This document shows, piece after piece, positions 18,063 through 31,623 of a DNA stretch of 64,000 nt. Source of the DNA: Drosophila miranda. Taxonomy: Eukaryota > Arthropoda > Insecta > Diptera > Drosophilidae. Position numbers and translations under genes: made by a program. The notes beneath the pieces were generated by a model, which saw only the letters and a list, made by a program, of their open reading frames with translations, was not told the DNA's origin and did not search any database. The stretch covers positions 7,361,249-7,425,248 of the forward strand of contig NW_022881603.1 of assembly GCF_003369915.1 (NCBI RefSeq). Reading direction: 5' to 3'. How positions within the stretch are numbered: the stretch's first letter is position 1; the number at the start of each line of letters is the position of its first letter.

Positions 18063-19047
18063 ACAGCATCAACAAGGCTTCAGTTATATAGCAGTTTACG
18101 TCGACGACCTGATAATCATCTGTCCAAAAGAGATGGACGTCAGCGCGATCAAGCAAAATATCGCATCCGTATTTGAGATGAAAGATGGAGGTCAGCTCAA
18201 CTTTTTCCTAGGCATGGAAATTCATCGAGAAGGCAAACAAGGCGCCCTCAAGTTATGCCAGAAGAGGTATATTGAAAGCGTTTTGAATACTTTCGGTATG
18301 CAGGATTGCCGTCCAGTCGCAACACCACTTGACCCAGGTTTTCACGTTGGTTGTAAAGATGAAGAATGTGTAAAGGTAAATAAGACATATTATCAATCAC
18401 TTATTGGTTCGCTCATGTACTTAGCAGTTTTGAGCCGGCCCGACATTCTTCATGCTGTGAGCAAACTATCACAGCGAAACCAAGACCCTCATGTGGAGCA
18501 CGAAACTGCAGCTAAGCATGTGTTTCGCTATTTACGAGGCACAATGAATATGAGCATCATCTACCAAAAGTCTGGAGAGCCAGTAAAAGGGTTCGCCGAT
18601 GCTGATTGGGCAAATGACAAGCTGGACCGAAAATCATATTCCGGATACGTTTTCTTCCTAGCTGGTAGTGCGTTTTCGTGGACATCAGCCAAGCAGAGCG
18701 TCGTCGCCATGAGCAGCACCGAAGCAGAGTATGTGGCGCTATCAACAGCCGCTAGAGAAGCAGTATATCTACAAGGTCTGTTGCAAGAGATTGGATACTC
18801 AAATCAAGGGCCAATGGCTATCTATGGTGACAACCTCAGTGCGCATCATATTGCGAAAAATCCTATTCACCATAAACGCACAAAGCATATAGATTTAAAA
18901 TATCATTTTGTTAGAGACAAAGTAGAAAGTAAAGAGATAAAACTTGAATATGTATCCACACAGAAAAACGTTGCCGATGTATTAACCAAAAGTTTATGTA
19001 AGCAAAAGCATTATAGATTTGTAAAATCGCTTGGATTAATTGATTAA
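18063..19047 (+). pseudogene. copia-type RT (YVDD) and RNase H, 3' portion of element 1
   Basis: The RT continues after the nested element with the catalytic YVDD near 18097. Then comes FFLGMEIHREG, the copia RNase H with DADWANDKLDRKSYSGY, SSTEAEYVAL and YGDNLSAHHIAKNP, ending SLGLID at TAA 19047. The frame is open here, unlike the 5' part. It is separated from its N-terminal half by 6.7 kb. Confidence 0.9.
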
Positions 19048-19084
19048 TACATTGTAATCACAAAATATTATGCTTAAGCAAAAG

Positions 19085-19301
19085 GGTTGAAATTTGAAGT
19101 GTAACCATAATATGATCTGTCTGGCAACGCTAATTAACATAATGTACATGAACAGCGAGAGCCTCTGTTATCTCTCGTCTCTCCTATTCGTATGTAAGTA
19201 CATATGTACACATGTCATCTCTTCAGTTCTGAATAAACCACTTATGAACACAGACGCGTCGTTCTCTATTTAATACATGACAAAAGGCGCAATACACAAT
19301 A
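19085..19301 (+). repeat. Copia element 1, 3' LTR
   Basis: 217 bp. It begins GGTTGAAATTTG instead of TGTTGAACTTTG, so the terminal T is changed. It is followed by the TTATT target copy. Confidence 0.9.
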
Positions 19302-19552
19302 TTATTAAATAAAATTAGAGAAAATAATGAAATAAAAATAAATGTTGAACCATTATGACCTGAAGGTCCTAATAATGTTTTAAATTCTTTATGTAAAGTT
19401 TGTAAAATTGAATTTCAAAAAATATTAAATCGAGATGGTATTAATCAGTAAATTGAAGGAATTATTAAAAGTCCTAAAAATGTTCTTAATCAATTTAATG
19501 ATAATCCAAAAATTGCTGATGGGTCGAAGACAGAAAATAAATTTGTTATCAT
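19302..19552 (-). pseudogene. ATP6: ATP6 5' part, NUMT
   Basis: N-terminal part of ATP synthase subunit a, with the ATG complement ending at 19552 and the N-terminus MMTNLFSVFDPSA in the mitochondrial code. It overlaps ATP8 by 7 bp as in flies. The rest of the gene is at 7654-8082. Confidence 0.9.
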
Positions 19553-19707
19553 TTTCAATTTATTGAATTTAAATTAATATTTTTTAATTCATTAGATTTA
19601 GGTGATGAAGGTATAAATGAATAATAATTAATTGAACAAAATAAAATAAATGTAATAGAAAATACAATAAATAAAAGTAATCATCTAATTGGTGCTATTT
19701 GTGGAAT
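19546..19707 (-). pseudogene. ATP8: ATP8, NUMT
   Basis: 162 bp, ATT start (IPQMAPIRW), the usual 53-codon length, ending NWKW with TAA overlapping the ATP6 start. ATP synthase peripheral-stalk subunit. Confidence 0.88.
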
Positions 19708-19708
19708 C

Positions 19709-19774
19709 AAAAAATATTAAAAATTTAATAATTTTAGTTTGACATACTAATGTTATGATTTAACTAATTTTTTA
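19709..19774 (-). tRNA. trnD: mt-tRNA-Asp, NUMT
   Basis: Anticodon GTC in loop TTAGTATGTCAAACTAA. It precedes ATP8 on the mtDNA strand as in flies. Confidence 0.85.
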
Positions 19775-19808
19775 TAAATTAAAAGAAAATTCATTAATAA
19801 TAATATTA

Positions 19809-19879
19809 TCATTAGAAGTAATTGCTAATTTACTATAAAATGGTTTAAGAGACCAGTACTTGCTTTCAGTCATCTAATG
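19809..19879 (-). tRNA. trnK: mt-tRNA-Lys, NUMT
   Basis: Acceptor CATTAGA pairs with TCTAATG, and the anticodon is CTT. Adjacent to the COX2 end. Confidence 0.85.
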
Positions 19880-19882
19880 AAG

Positions 19883-20567
19883 AATTTACTCTATTAGAAC
19901 TTCATTTAATAAAATAATTTACTGGAACACTTTCAATTACAATAGGTATAAAACTATGATTAGCCCCACAAATTTCTGAACATTGTCCGTAAAATAAACC
20001 AGGTCGGTTGATAAAAAAATTAGTTTGATTTAATCGTCCAGGTGTTCCATCTACCTTAACTCCTAAAACTGGAACTGTTCATGAATGAATAACATCAGCG
20101 GCTGTCACTAAAATTCGAATTTGAGAATTTATAGGTAAAACAATTCGATTATCTACATCTAGTAGTCGAAATCCATCATTTGATAATTCATTTGTTGGAA
20201 TTATATAAGAATCAAATTCTACATTATTAAAATCTGAATATTCATAACTTCAATATCATTGATGTCCAATTCTTTTTAGTGTAATTGAAGGTTCATTAAT
20301 TTCATCTAGTAAATATAATAATCGAAGAGAAGGCATAGCGATAAATAAAAGAATAATTGCTGGCAAAATTGTTCAAATTATTTCAATTAATTGTCCATGT
20401 AAAAGAAATCGATTTACATATCTATTAAAAAATAATATAATTATTAAGTATCCAACTAATACCGTAATTATTAATAAAATTAATAATGCGTGGTCGTGAA
20501 AAAAAATTAATTGTTCCATTAATGGAGAGGCTCTATCTTGTAAACCTAAATTAGCTCATGTAGACAT
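19883..20567 (-). pseudogene. COX2: COX2, NUMT
   Basis: Cytochrome oxidase subunit II. It starts [19 protein letters not shown] and ends near [12 protein letters not shown] with an incomplete stop. The copper-site region (around [10 protein letters not shown]) is visible near 19965. No frameshift was noticed. Length is as in flies. Confidence 0.9.
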
Positions 20568-20572
20568 AAATT

Positions 20573-20638
20573 TTCTAATAAAAGTAAAATACTTTATATA
20601 TGGAGCTTAAATCCATTGCACTAATCTGCCATATTAGA
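20573..20638 (-). tRNA. trnL2: mt-tRNA-Leu(UUR), NUMT
   Basis: Acceptor TCTAATA pairs with TATTAGA, and the anticodon is TAA. Located between COX1 and COX2. Confidence 0.88.
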
Positions 20639-20640
20639 AA

Positions 20641-22174
<1,534 letters not shown>

Positions 22175-22176
<2 letters not shown>

Positions 22177-22239
22177 TTAAGTGGCTGAAATTTAGGCGAT
22201 AGATTGTAAATTTATTTATAAGAGTTATTCTTCTTAATC
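22175..22239 (+). tRNA. trnY: mt-tRNA-Tyr, NUMT
   Basis: GATTAAG pairs with CTTAATC, and the anticodon is GTA. It overlaps the COX1 start by 2 bp as in flies. Confidence 0.88.
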
Positions 22240-22244
22240 AAACA

Positions 22245-22304
22245 GTCTTATAGTCAATAATGACATCAAACTGCAATTTTGAAGGAGTAAAAATTTACTA
22301 AGGC
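22245..22304 (+). tRNA. trnC: mt-tRNA-Cys, NUMT
   Basis: GTCTTA pairs with TAAGGC including G-U, and the anticodon is GCA. Overlaps tRNA-Trp on the other strand. Confidence 0.85.
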
Positions 22305-22364
22305 TTAAAGGATTACCCCTATTTACAGCTTTGAAGGCTATTAGTTTATTTAACTTAAAGCCTT
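22300..22364 (-). tRNA. trnW: mt-tRNA-Trp, NUMT
   Basis: Acceptor AAGGCTT pairs with AAGCCTT, and the anticodon is TCA, as needed to read TGA. It follows ND2. Confidence 0.88.
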
Positions 22365-22605
22365 AAAGTATAAAAAAGAACAAAGAAATAAAAAATAATC
22401 CAAAAATTGAAAAAAAAGTACAAATTAAATATAAATTTGCGTTTATATTATTAAATTGAGTATTAACTGTTCAATTATTTTCATAATAATTTAGCATGAA
22501 TGCTGAATAACAAATTCGTAAATAAAAAAATAATGTAATTAATGTTGATATTATTATAATTGTTAATGTAAAATATTGATTACAAAATGTTAATTCTTGA
22601 ATTAC
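22363..22605 (-). pseudogene. ND2: ND2 3' part, interrupted by copia element 2
   Basis: C-terminal part of NADH dehydrogenase subunit 2 ([23 protein letters not shown] and onward). The gene resumes at 27131 across a retrotransposon flanked by ATTAC. Confidence 0.9.
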
Positions 22606-22861
22606 TGTTGAAGAATGACCATCTCTAGCAATGCACGCATGTATTGACAGACATATGAGTATGTAGACGTATGTATGAGTGAGAGACGTAACGAAGCGAC
22701 GTTCTCTTATCTCCCTTTTTGTTCTCCCTTTCGTTTCGGTCTCTATCTGCCTGCGAGCAGAGCATTTATTAGTCACAAATAAACCTTACATATGAATGGT
22801 TGCGTTTTTACTTTTTGGTACAAGAACTTCCCTTGCAACGGCAGCGAAATTCTGTCCAACA
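22606..22861 (+). repeat. Copia element 2, 5' LTR
   Basis: 256 bp, TGTTGAAG...CCAACA, with AATAAA near 22786. It differs from the 3' LTR only near 22815 (TTTTT/TTTTA). Confidence 0.93.
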
Positions 22862-22965
22862 GGTTATGGGCCCAGGTTCGGATTTTGTAAATTAAAAGTA
22901 AAGTGATTGTTTTAGTTACGAACTATTAACATCGGTGTGACTCAGAGACTAAACGATAATCAGCA

Positions 22966-25900
22966 ATGAGCGGGATGTATCAAATAGACAAATTAGAGGA
23001 GGGAAATTATGACTCCTGGTGTATTCAAATGCGGTCTGTGTTGGTGCACGCTGAATTGTGGAGTGTGGCATCTGGTGACCTGCTATCAACGAATGTTCCC
23101 GAAGGTGTGAATTGGCAGGCCAAGGATGAAAAGGCGCTGGCCATGATCACATTGAGTGTGAAAACTTCACAGTTGGGATACATTAAAAATTGCAGTAGGT
23201 CGTCCGAAGCATGGAACAAATTAAAGAGTGTTCATCAACCAAGTGGACCTGTACGAAAGGTTCAACTGTACAAGAAATTGCTAAGCAAGCGCATGGACCA
23301 AAGGCAAAGCATTTCAAGCTACATTAATGAGTTCGTGGATATTCTTGATGGCCTTGGGTCAGTAGGAATCGAGCTAAATGATGAACTGCGCTCAATTGTT
23401 TTGTTGTCAAGCCTTCCAGAACAATTCGAAAATTTCGTTGTCGCCATAGAGACGCGCGACAGTCTGCCGACTTTCGATGTTCTATGCGTAAAACTGAAGG
23501 AAGAAGGCGAACGAAAGGGAAACACAGAAGATCAAAAGGAATACGCAAAGGCATATACCGCAGTACATAAGCCGGCCGCGCACAGAGCGCAAAAGAAGAG
23601 AAACAATACAATGATATGTTTCAAGTGTGGTGAGCGCGGGCATATGAAGGCTCAGTGTAAGAAGGAGAGCGCAAATGTGGAAAGGGCAGCAAGAGTGGAG
23701 AACAAGCAGTGCAGTCTATTAAATGCGTTGGACGCAGATAATTTGAAAAAGAGTATGTGGTGTTTGGATAGTGGTGCCACAAGCCACATGTGTTGTGAGA
23801 AACAGTTATTCACAAAGTTCGAGAAACACACAGAAATGATTGGTCTGTCTGACTCCGGTTTCCTAAAAGCTGAAGGAAAAGGGGAAGTAGAGCTGAAGAC
23901 AGAGATATGCACGCTGCTGTTAAAGAATGTTCTCTATGTGCCCGAAATGAATGGAAATTATTTCTCGGTGAGCAGCGCTGTACAGAATAAATGTTTCGTC
24001 ACTTTTGGACAAGAATATGCACGAGTTATCCAAAATGGCGAATGCATTGTAAAGGCGAACAGAGTTGGAAACTTGTATATGTTTCGAGGAAAACAAAACA
24101 ACTGTTTTGCGGCGGTTAAGGCTGATGGTGCCCTGTGGCATAAACGGTACGGCCACTTGAACATCAGTAATATGAAAGATTTGATCAGCAAAGGAATGGT
24201 GCGCGGCATTGAAAATATGGTTTTCCTGGCGAATATGAATTGCAAAACATGTATGGTCAGCAAGATTTATGCGCAACCATTTCCTGTTGCAACCACCATT
24301 AGAGCTCAAGATATATTGGAACTAGTTCATGCAGATGTGTGCGGGCCCTTTGGCACACAGTCGCTTGCTGGATCAAAGTATTTTCTAACCTTCATCGATG
24401 ACAAATCAAGGCGTATATTTGTGTATTTCCTGCGGACAAAGGATGAAGTCTTCCAGAAGTTCGTCGAGTTCAAAACCCTGGTTGAACGGCAAACGGGAAA
24501 AAGTCTCAAATGTATCCGGAGCGACAATGGCGGTGAATTTGTCAACAAATCGTTTGATGAATTTCTGAAAACTAATGGGATTGAGAGGCAGCTGACAGTG
24601 GCGTACACTCCACAGCAAAACGGCGTTGCTGAGAGGGCAAACCGCACTCTGGTGGAAATGTCAAGATGTATGCTGGTCCAGTCAGGATTAGGCGAATCCT
24701 TGTGGGCTGAGGCAGTCAACGCAGCTGTGTATGTACGGAATCGATCACCGACCAAGGCGCTGACCAGTATGACGCCTATGGAAGCGTGGACTGGTAAGAA
24801 ACCTTTTGTTGGTCATCTAAAGGTTTTTGGCTCCGTTGCAGTAGCTTTGGACAAGGGTCCAAGTAAGAGTAAACTTCAACCAAAAGGCAAAGAATATCGC
24901 ATGATTGGATATTCAGTAGCGGCTAAGGGCTATCGACTGTATGACCCTGTGTCTCTTCAGGTGATTGAGAGGCGAGATGTTCTCTTTGACGAGATCCAAG
25001 ACGACAAGGATACAGTCACATTCGAACTTCCGAAGGCAGAAGTTAGCATGCAGTCAGGCGGCGATACTGATGACATTGACAGCAGCGGTGGAGACAGCAG
25101 CCATGGTGCAAGCGTTGACGGGGAGAATCCCAGTAGCAGCGGTACTGATGGGTACGAGAGCGCAACAGAAAAGGTTGAGTCAGATGAGCCAGCTCCTCGC
25201 GTTGGACCTGGCAGACCAAGGCTGATTCGGACCTGCAAACCTGGCCGTCCGAGAAAGGAGTACAACATTCTTGGTGCTCTGGTTGCCAGCGACGTAAAGA
25301 TTCCAGTATCCTACGAGGAGGCGTTGATCAGTATTCATGCATCACATTGGTCCGAAGCGATGCAACGCGAATATGAGGCATTAATGGCAAACGAGACATG
25401 GCAGTTGGCAGACTTACCGGCAGGACAACGAGCAGTTGGATGCAAATGGGTATATAGCCTGAAACGCGACAAAGATGGTCAAATCGAACGTTTCAAGGCG
25501 CGGCTGGTGGCAAAAGGTTGCTCCCAGCAGTACGGCATAAACTAAGCGGAAACATTTTCTCCAGTCTGCAGACTGGAGAGCGTGCGATTTATTCTTGCGC
25601 TAGCAGCAGAATTGAAATTATATGTCAACCAAATGGATGTATGTACGGCATACCTCAACAGTGACCTGAGCGATACGGTGTACATGAAGCAACCACAAGG
25701 GTACATTGATCGAGCTTATCCAGCGAAGGCTATGCTGCTTAAAAAGGCAATATATGGATTAAAGCAGTCAGGAAGGGAATGGAATTCGAAGCTGAATGGC
25801 GTCCTGACTAATCTGGGTTTTGTTTCCTGTGACAACGAGCCGTGCCTCTACCAGCAGAGAGGGAAAGGTAACTTATCGTTAATCTTGGTATATGTTGACG

Positions 25901-26841
25901 ATTTACTTATAGCATGTCAGTCCAAAGAGGACATGCTCGGTATCAAATCGGCTATTTCAAATGCGTTCGAATGTATCGACAAAGGTGTTCCAGAGCTGTT
26001 TTTAAGCATGGAGGTGCACCGTGAAGGTGAGCTTGTGCCTATCACCATAGGCCACTCGCAATACATCAAGGAACTATTGCAAGCTCACGACATGGACAAA
26101 TGTAGACCAGTGGCTACTCCGTTGGATGCGGGGTTCCGGGTGGATTGTACTAATGAGCAGTGTCAAAAGGTTGATCCTGTCATGTATCAATCCATGATTG
26201 GTGAGCTGATGTGGCTGGCACTCACAACCAAACCGGACATTTTGCATTCAGTTGCAAAGTTGGCCCAGAGGAACAAAGATCCGCACGCAGAGCATCTAGC
26301 TGGTGTGAAGCACGTTCTGAGGTACTTGGCAGCGACGATGAACTTCAAACTACACTACAAAGGGTGTCACCAGACACTTACTGGATATGTGGATGCGGAT
26401 TGGGGCGGCGATCGAACTAACCGGAAGTCGTATACGGGCTATGTTTATTTTTTGGCAGGTGGCCCAATTTCTTGGCGATCTGAGAAACAACGCAGCGTGG
26501 CACTTAGCAGCACGGAGGCAGAATACATGGCACTGTCGGCTGCGTGTAAGGAGTCCATATTCTTACGTCGCTTAATCATTGAAATTGGCTGTGGAGATGA
26601 AGCTACCTCAACTACCTTATATGGCGATAATCTGAGCGCACAAGAGCTGGCTAGGAACCCAGTGCATCACTCAAGGACCAAGCATATTGATATTAGATAT
26701 CACTTTGTACGACAGATTGTAGAAGAAGGTCAAGTTAAGTTAAAGTATGCTAGTACAACAGATATGATTGCAGATATCTTGACCAAGAATCTCCCTAAGA
26801 GAAAGCAGGTCGAATTTACAAAATTGTTAAGTTTAAATTGA
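22966..26841 (+). pseudogene. copia-type Gag-Pol polyprotein with one internal stop
   Basis: One frame of 1,292 codons, similar in size to copia (about 1,400 aa). Gag starts MSGMYQIDKLEEGNYDSW. The zinc knuckle CFKCGERGHMKAQC is near residue 218 and protease DSGATSH near 268. The integrase HHCC region runs about 390-430 (WHKRYGHLN, CKTC), with DDE residues in HADVCGPF, RSDNGGEF and the following NGVAERANRT block. RT follows (KWVYSLKRD), with YVDD at 25891-25902. RNase H has DADWGGDRTNRKSY, SSTEAEYMAL and YGDNLSAQ. The only lesion seen is TAA at 25543-25545, where related copia-type RTs have an aromatic or similar residue before AETFSPV. Confidence 0.92.
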
Positions 26842-26874
26842 GTTAAATGGAAGCATGCACGCATTGAGGAAGGG

Positions 26875-27130
26875 TGTTGAAGAATGACCATCTCTAGCAA
26901 TGCACGCATGTATTGACAGACATATGAGTATGTAGACGTATGTATGAGTGAGAGACGTAACGAAGCGACGTTCTCTTATCTCCCTTTTTGTTCTCCCTTT
27001 CGTTTCGGTCTCTATCTGCCTGCGAGCAGAGCATTTATTAGTCACAAATAAACCTTACATATGAATGGTTGCGTTTTTACTTTTAGGTACAAGAACTTCC
27101 CTTGCAACGGCAGCGAAATTCTGTCCAACA
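26875..27130 (+). repeat. Copia element 2, 3' LTR
   Basis: 256 bp, preceded by GAGGAAGGG and followed by the ATTAC target copy. Confidence 0.93.
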
Positions 27131-27908
27131 ATTACTAGTCATTTAGGTAAAAATCCTAAAAATGGAGGTAACCCACCTAAAGATAGAAAATTCATAAATA
27201 AAGTAAATTTTAAAACTTTTCTATTTATAAATCAAGAAAATAATTGATTTAAATGAAATAATTTAAAAATATTAAATATAAAAGTTAAAATAAATGATAA
27301 AAAAGAATAAAATGTGAAATAAATTAATCATATAGATTCTCTAATTATTAAACTTATCCTAAATCCTTATACTATCATCCTAAATGATTAATTGAAGAAA
27401 ATGCTATTAATTTACGTAAAGATGTTTGGTTTAATCCACCAATTGCTCCCACAATTACTGACAAAATTACTCTAATAAGTAATCAATTTTTAATATCTAA
27501 ATAAGAAATTAATATTAGTGGGGCAATTTTTTGTCAAGTTATTAATATTAATGCATTTATTCAAGTTAAACCTTCCATTATATTGGGAAATCAAAAATGA
27601 AAAGGAGCAGCTCCTATTTTTAATAGTAGAGTAGATATAATAATTATTGAAGTAATTAATTTCATTAATTTCAATATTCATATTATTTTTTAATATTAAA
27701 ATAATTGATGAAAATAATAAAACAGTTGAAGCTAATGCTTGGGTTAAAAAATATTTTAAAGATGCTTCAGTTGAAGTTAAATTATTATTATCTCTTAGCA
27801 GGGGGATAAAAGATAACAAATTAATTTCAAGTCCTATATAAGCTCCTAACCAAGAATTAGATGTAACTGTAATTATTGTTCCGATAATTATAATTGTTAA
27901 AAATAAAG
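27131..27908 (-). pseudogene. ND2: ND2 5' part, decayed, NUMT right edge
   Basis: N-terminal and middle ND2, with [21 protein letters not shown] near its right end and NLLSFIPLL and [13 protein letters not shown] following. Frame breaks occur around 27640-27665 (before the SMIIMSTLLLK block) and 27355-27395, where a short direct-repeat-like scramble replaces the SSLMISES region. The first ten or so codons are missing: mtDNA stops at about 27908 and a DINE-1 fragment begins. Confidence 0.88.
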
Positions 27909-28431
27909 CAAAGCCGGCTATGCTACGTGTGTGTTAGAGAGAGACAGGGCGAGAAAAGATGAAATTCTTTTCTTGATGCTGGCTATAATAATAATACGAT
28001 CTTATTTAAATTCTGCAGTCTAAAAGATATGGTCATTCTCTACGATTCTTCGTTTTTGGTTTTCTCGTATCTTTAAAATTGTGGATGCCACAGATTTTCG
28101 TCCTTTGTGGGGGCGGAAGTAGGCGGGGCGAAGTTTTCAAATATTTTTGTAGCAGTGACATATCACAGAAGTCTGAATCCAAAACATCGTTTCTCTAGCT
28201 CTTATAGTCTTTGAGCACTAGGCGCTAATAGGGACGGACAGACGGACAGACGGGCAGACGGACGGACGGACAGACGGACAGACAGACATGGCTCAATCGA
28301 CTCGGCTATTGATGCTGATCAAGAATATATATACTTTATGGGGTCGGAAACGATTCCTTCTGGACGTTACACACATCCACTTTTACCACAAATCTAATAT
28401 ACCCCAATACTCATTTTGAGTATCGGGTATA
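27909..28431 (-). mobile_element. DINE-1-like (Helitron-type) element A, 3'-truncated
   Basis: Minus strand begins TATACCCGATACTCAAAATG and carries the conserved block with GAATCGTTTCCGACC, ATAAAGTATATATATTCTTG and CAATAGCCGAGTCGATTGAG. A GTCTGTCCGTC microsatellite follows. These match the DINE-1/INE-1 core as I know it. The 3' half is missing at the NUMT junction. Confidence 0.85.
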
Positions 28432-30112
28432 AACAAAAAGGCCAACAATTAAGTGTGAAGAGGCAGGAAACAGCTGCGGTTCTCTTATCCTCTGCTGCAC
28501 TCAGACGAGCGGCAGCAACAACAACGATCCGAACAAGAGACGGCAGCAACCGTCAAGCTCCAACAGAACTGGGGAAAGCCTTGAAAGGCGTGAATTCGCG
28601 CACCCAAAACATGTCAAGGCAGGCCCCGAAAAACATGGTGTGAAAACGCATGGGCCACAAATTCCGGCTGGCTCTTGACAACTGACTGGCAATCCCGTCG
28701 ACTGTCGCCCCGCTGGGAGCATTTCCCCATGATGGCAAAAACGCGTGCGACACTTAAACCCTTTTTGGGCGGCTGATAAGATGACAAGAGCAATGGATGG
28801 GCTGGCGACGCGAATGCCAATTCATTATTCTCCACAACGAATATAAATAGCTTTGTTTTTAGATAAAATTCCTGGCTTTTCGATTTTTCTCTCGCTGTGT
28901 GTCTGTGTGGAATATTACGTATACGCGCTGCCCTGAACTCTGGTACTAAACACCTAAACAGCATCGAATGGCATGGCATGCCCTTTGCTGTGCCCATTCA
29001 ACCTTCCTCTCATTTACCACCGCGGCGGCTGGCTTTGGGTCTATTTTGTTTTATTTCTTTTTACTTTTGGTACGAGTATGCTCCTGGGATGGCTGCCAAC
29101 TGGTAAGTATTTCACGTCCGCTTTTTTTCCTGTCCAACGTCTGAAGTTCAACGGTGCGCAACAATTTTCAGGTCTACTAGAAGAACTCACAAAAAATTTA
29201 AAATGAACATTTAAGAGACTCAACTTTAAGATGTAGTTTATTTGCAAAGATATTCTAAGAATTTCTTTGCTATTGGAATTATTTGTCCTGATTCCTAAGT
29301 ACACTAGCGAAAATCGCTAAGGATAATTGAATTAGTCGTGGCATGATACGTGTACGGGTATTAGGTGAACGTTTTCTGTGGTATGCCAATTAATCATACG
29401 CCCTGCTGGGCGGGAGAGTCGAAAAAGGCGCTGAAGTGAAATATTCGTTTTGTGTGATTTAATTACTGATGAAAAACCATTCCAGTTAGGGCGCGTTTCC
29501 ACTCGAATTCGTTTGGCTTTAGGAAAGTGTTGCCTATTGCATGGATATCCCATATCTGCAATTCCTAGCCGGCGCCTGTCGCTCTGGCTGGCTGCATGCC
29601 AAGCCAATATTAACCGGCAATATGAGCAGACAATAGATGGCTAAGGGGATAAGGGCTATATCTCTGTGTCTGGGAGGGATGCGGATGGGGTTAGAGCGTG
29701 AGTGGGCGTGACAGACAGGCAGACAAGCAACAAACCAAAAAATGACAGTTCGTATGTCAGAAGTGCTCACTGTTGACTTTAAAATCACATTCAAGAGTTC
29801 TCTCCTCTAGCCATAGACAACCGCGCACACTTACACGTGCATATTGCCAGTTCAATTACACGACTGGGGCGTTGCATGCCACCGACGGCAGACTGCCACA
29901 CCTCCTTCGGCCAGCTCCCCGACCAGACTGTAGCTGTAGCTTTAGCTGGTCACCCCTACACACATGTTTATTGAAAGGTTACATGAATGACACACACGCC
30001 ACAGAAATCGAGGCAGAATCTGAAGCACCCAACCACACAGACAACGACATCGACCCGGGGGCAGGCCGTTTGCAGTGGGTGCCTGGCTGCCTGCCTGAAT
30101 GAATCCTTTTGG
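28432..30112. other. Low-copy DNA, no gene recognised
   Basis: About 1.7 kb of ordinary base composition with only short ORFs that show no family motifs. It resembles intronic or intergenic fly DNA. No repeat within the window matches it. Confidence 0.6.
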
Positions 30113-30339
30113 ATTCGATATTTCCCCGCCGCTTTTCAATGCATTAAGTGAATGTACATATCTGCATACAGTCACATATATACATACATATGTGATGTGA
30201 TATGACAATGGGCATGCATTTAGGTGCACGAACCTTTTGGAGGCGAGCATCGCATCGAGCAACTAGCATCGACCAGCCTGCTTCCAATTGCAACAGACGC
30301 CGCTGTCTGGCAGCTCGTTACGTGCCGTCACGATATTCC

Positions 30340-30560
30340 CCCCCCTTTTCGGATTACCCTCTTAAAGAGCTTCCCCCCATTTCACTGACTTTTAAATATA
30401 TATACATACATATGAACTTATTCTTAAATATCCGGAACTCAAAAATAGGTTTTTTAAAAATATTTGTTTTTATTTAACTAAATTTAATTGGTTACAGATT
30501 GTATTGTCTGTGTATAGGTGTATAAGATGTACACGTAATGTGTGTGGGTAAGCGGGGAAT
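30340..30560 (-). other. Probable 3' untranslated/LTR remnant beyond env, copy 1
   Basis: AT-rich DNA downstream of the env tail, ending at a C-run (about 30342-30350) where the spacer begins. An LTR is expected here, but no second LTR is available for comparison, so its limits cannot be set. Confidence 0.4.
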
Positions 30561-31592
30561 TTTGAATATGTCACTCCTTCTGGTGATATTATTCTTCTTC
30601 TTCTCTTGGTTTTTTATATTTGACGACTATGTTTTTTGGTATTTTCTTAAATTTAACAATTAAATAACCTATTATTCCTATTACGGATATAATGACAAAT
30701 ATTATTATTACTATCTGAAATAGACTATAATATTTTGTATGTTCTATAACTATGTCTTTTGCCTGTAAATATGACAATGGTTCGAGTCTAGTTATATTTG
30801 TATATAATTTATTTTGTAAAGTCCAGCATTGAATTGGTTATATAATATTCGTTCAATTGTAATGAACAATTGAATATTTTAATGAGGTTATTTCCCTCTA
30901 CAAAGATTTTTTTATCTAAACAATTTTGATTTAATGTGGTCCTAGGAAGGTTCCATGTCACCAATGTGTTAGGTTCGACACAATTTATTTGGAAATTTTT
31001 GTATGTTTTTGTATATGGGCATTTTGTGGGTTTTTGCTTTAAGATCCCCTTTAAACAGACGTCTCTTATTATATCTTTCGTTTCTTTTCTGTATATCTCA
31101 TCTTTATAAATATAATATTTATCAAATGTTATTTCAGTTAGGATATTGTTTTGTTCATCCGGATAGGGAATTATTTTATATACGGGGACTTCAGCACTTT
31201 CGTTTGGAATGTTGGAGATTATAATAATCTCATTAGTGTCTGTTTTTAGCCACGTGGATGTTTTAATATTCAATAGTTTTTCAGAATTAACGTTGCAACG
31301 ACTTGGTGGTCACCCTAATGCGCTAGCCAGACGTCTAATTAACCCGCCAAGGAAAAGAAGACTCAAAAGGAGTCATCCACTGGATCTCCCTACTAGATCC
31401 CTCCTATAACATCTCATTAACTTTTTGTAAATATTCTAAATAATGTATGTACCTACTCCATATATGTAACATTAAGTTTAAGTATGTATCTCCTGTGATC
31501 AATTGTTTTTCCCCTTAAATGTAAAACTAGATTAAGTTGCCACGAAAGGTAGCAGTAAACTTGTTTACAATAAAATACAAATTTTCCACATG

Positions 31593-31623
<31 letters not shown>

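Larger units (their letters stand above)
8083..19301 (+). mobile_element. Copia-type LTR retrotransposon 1, carrying a nested gypsy-type element
   Basis: Both LTRs are 217 bp and the target duplication TTATT flanks the element in ATP6. A copia-type primer site follows the 5' LTR. The single gag-pro-int-RT-RNaseH reading path is broken by stops and frameshifts and split at 11399/18063 by a 6.7-kb gypsy-type insertion. Without the nested element it is about 4.6 kb, close to other copia-type elements. The LTRs differ at about four positions, so it is older than element 2. Confidence 0.92.
22606..27130 (+). mobile_element. Copia-type LTR retrotransposon 2, young, one nonsense codon
   Basis: 4,525 bp with 256-bp LTRs (22606-22861 and 26875-27130) that differ at one site. 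Exact ATTAC duplication (22601-22605 and 27131-27135) in ND2. TG...CA ends, copia-type primer site GGTTATGGGCCCAG right after the LTR, and purine tract GAGGAAGGG before the 3' LTR. A single ORF fills the interior apart from one TAA. It is clearly younger than element 1. Confidence 0.95.

Noticed and set aside
28200..28290. GTCTGTCCGTC-type repeats in every DINE-1 suggesting a CRISPR or satellite array
   Set aside because: This is the known internal microsatellite of DINE-1. There are no spacers, and the genome is eukaryotic.
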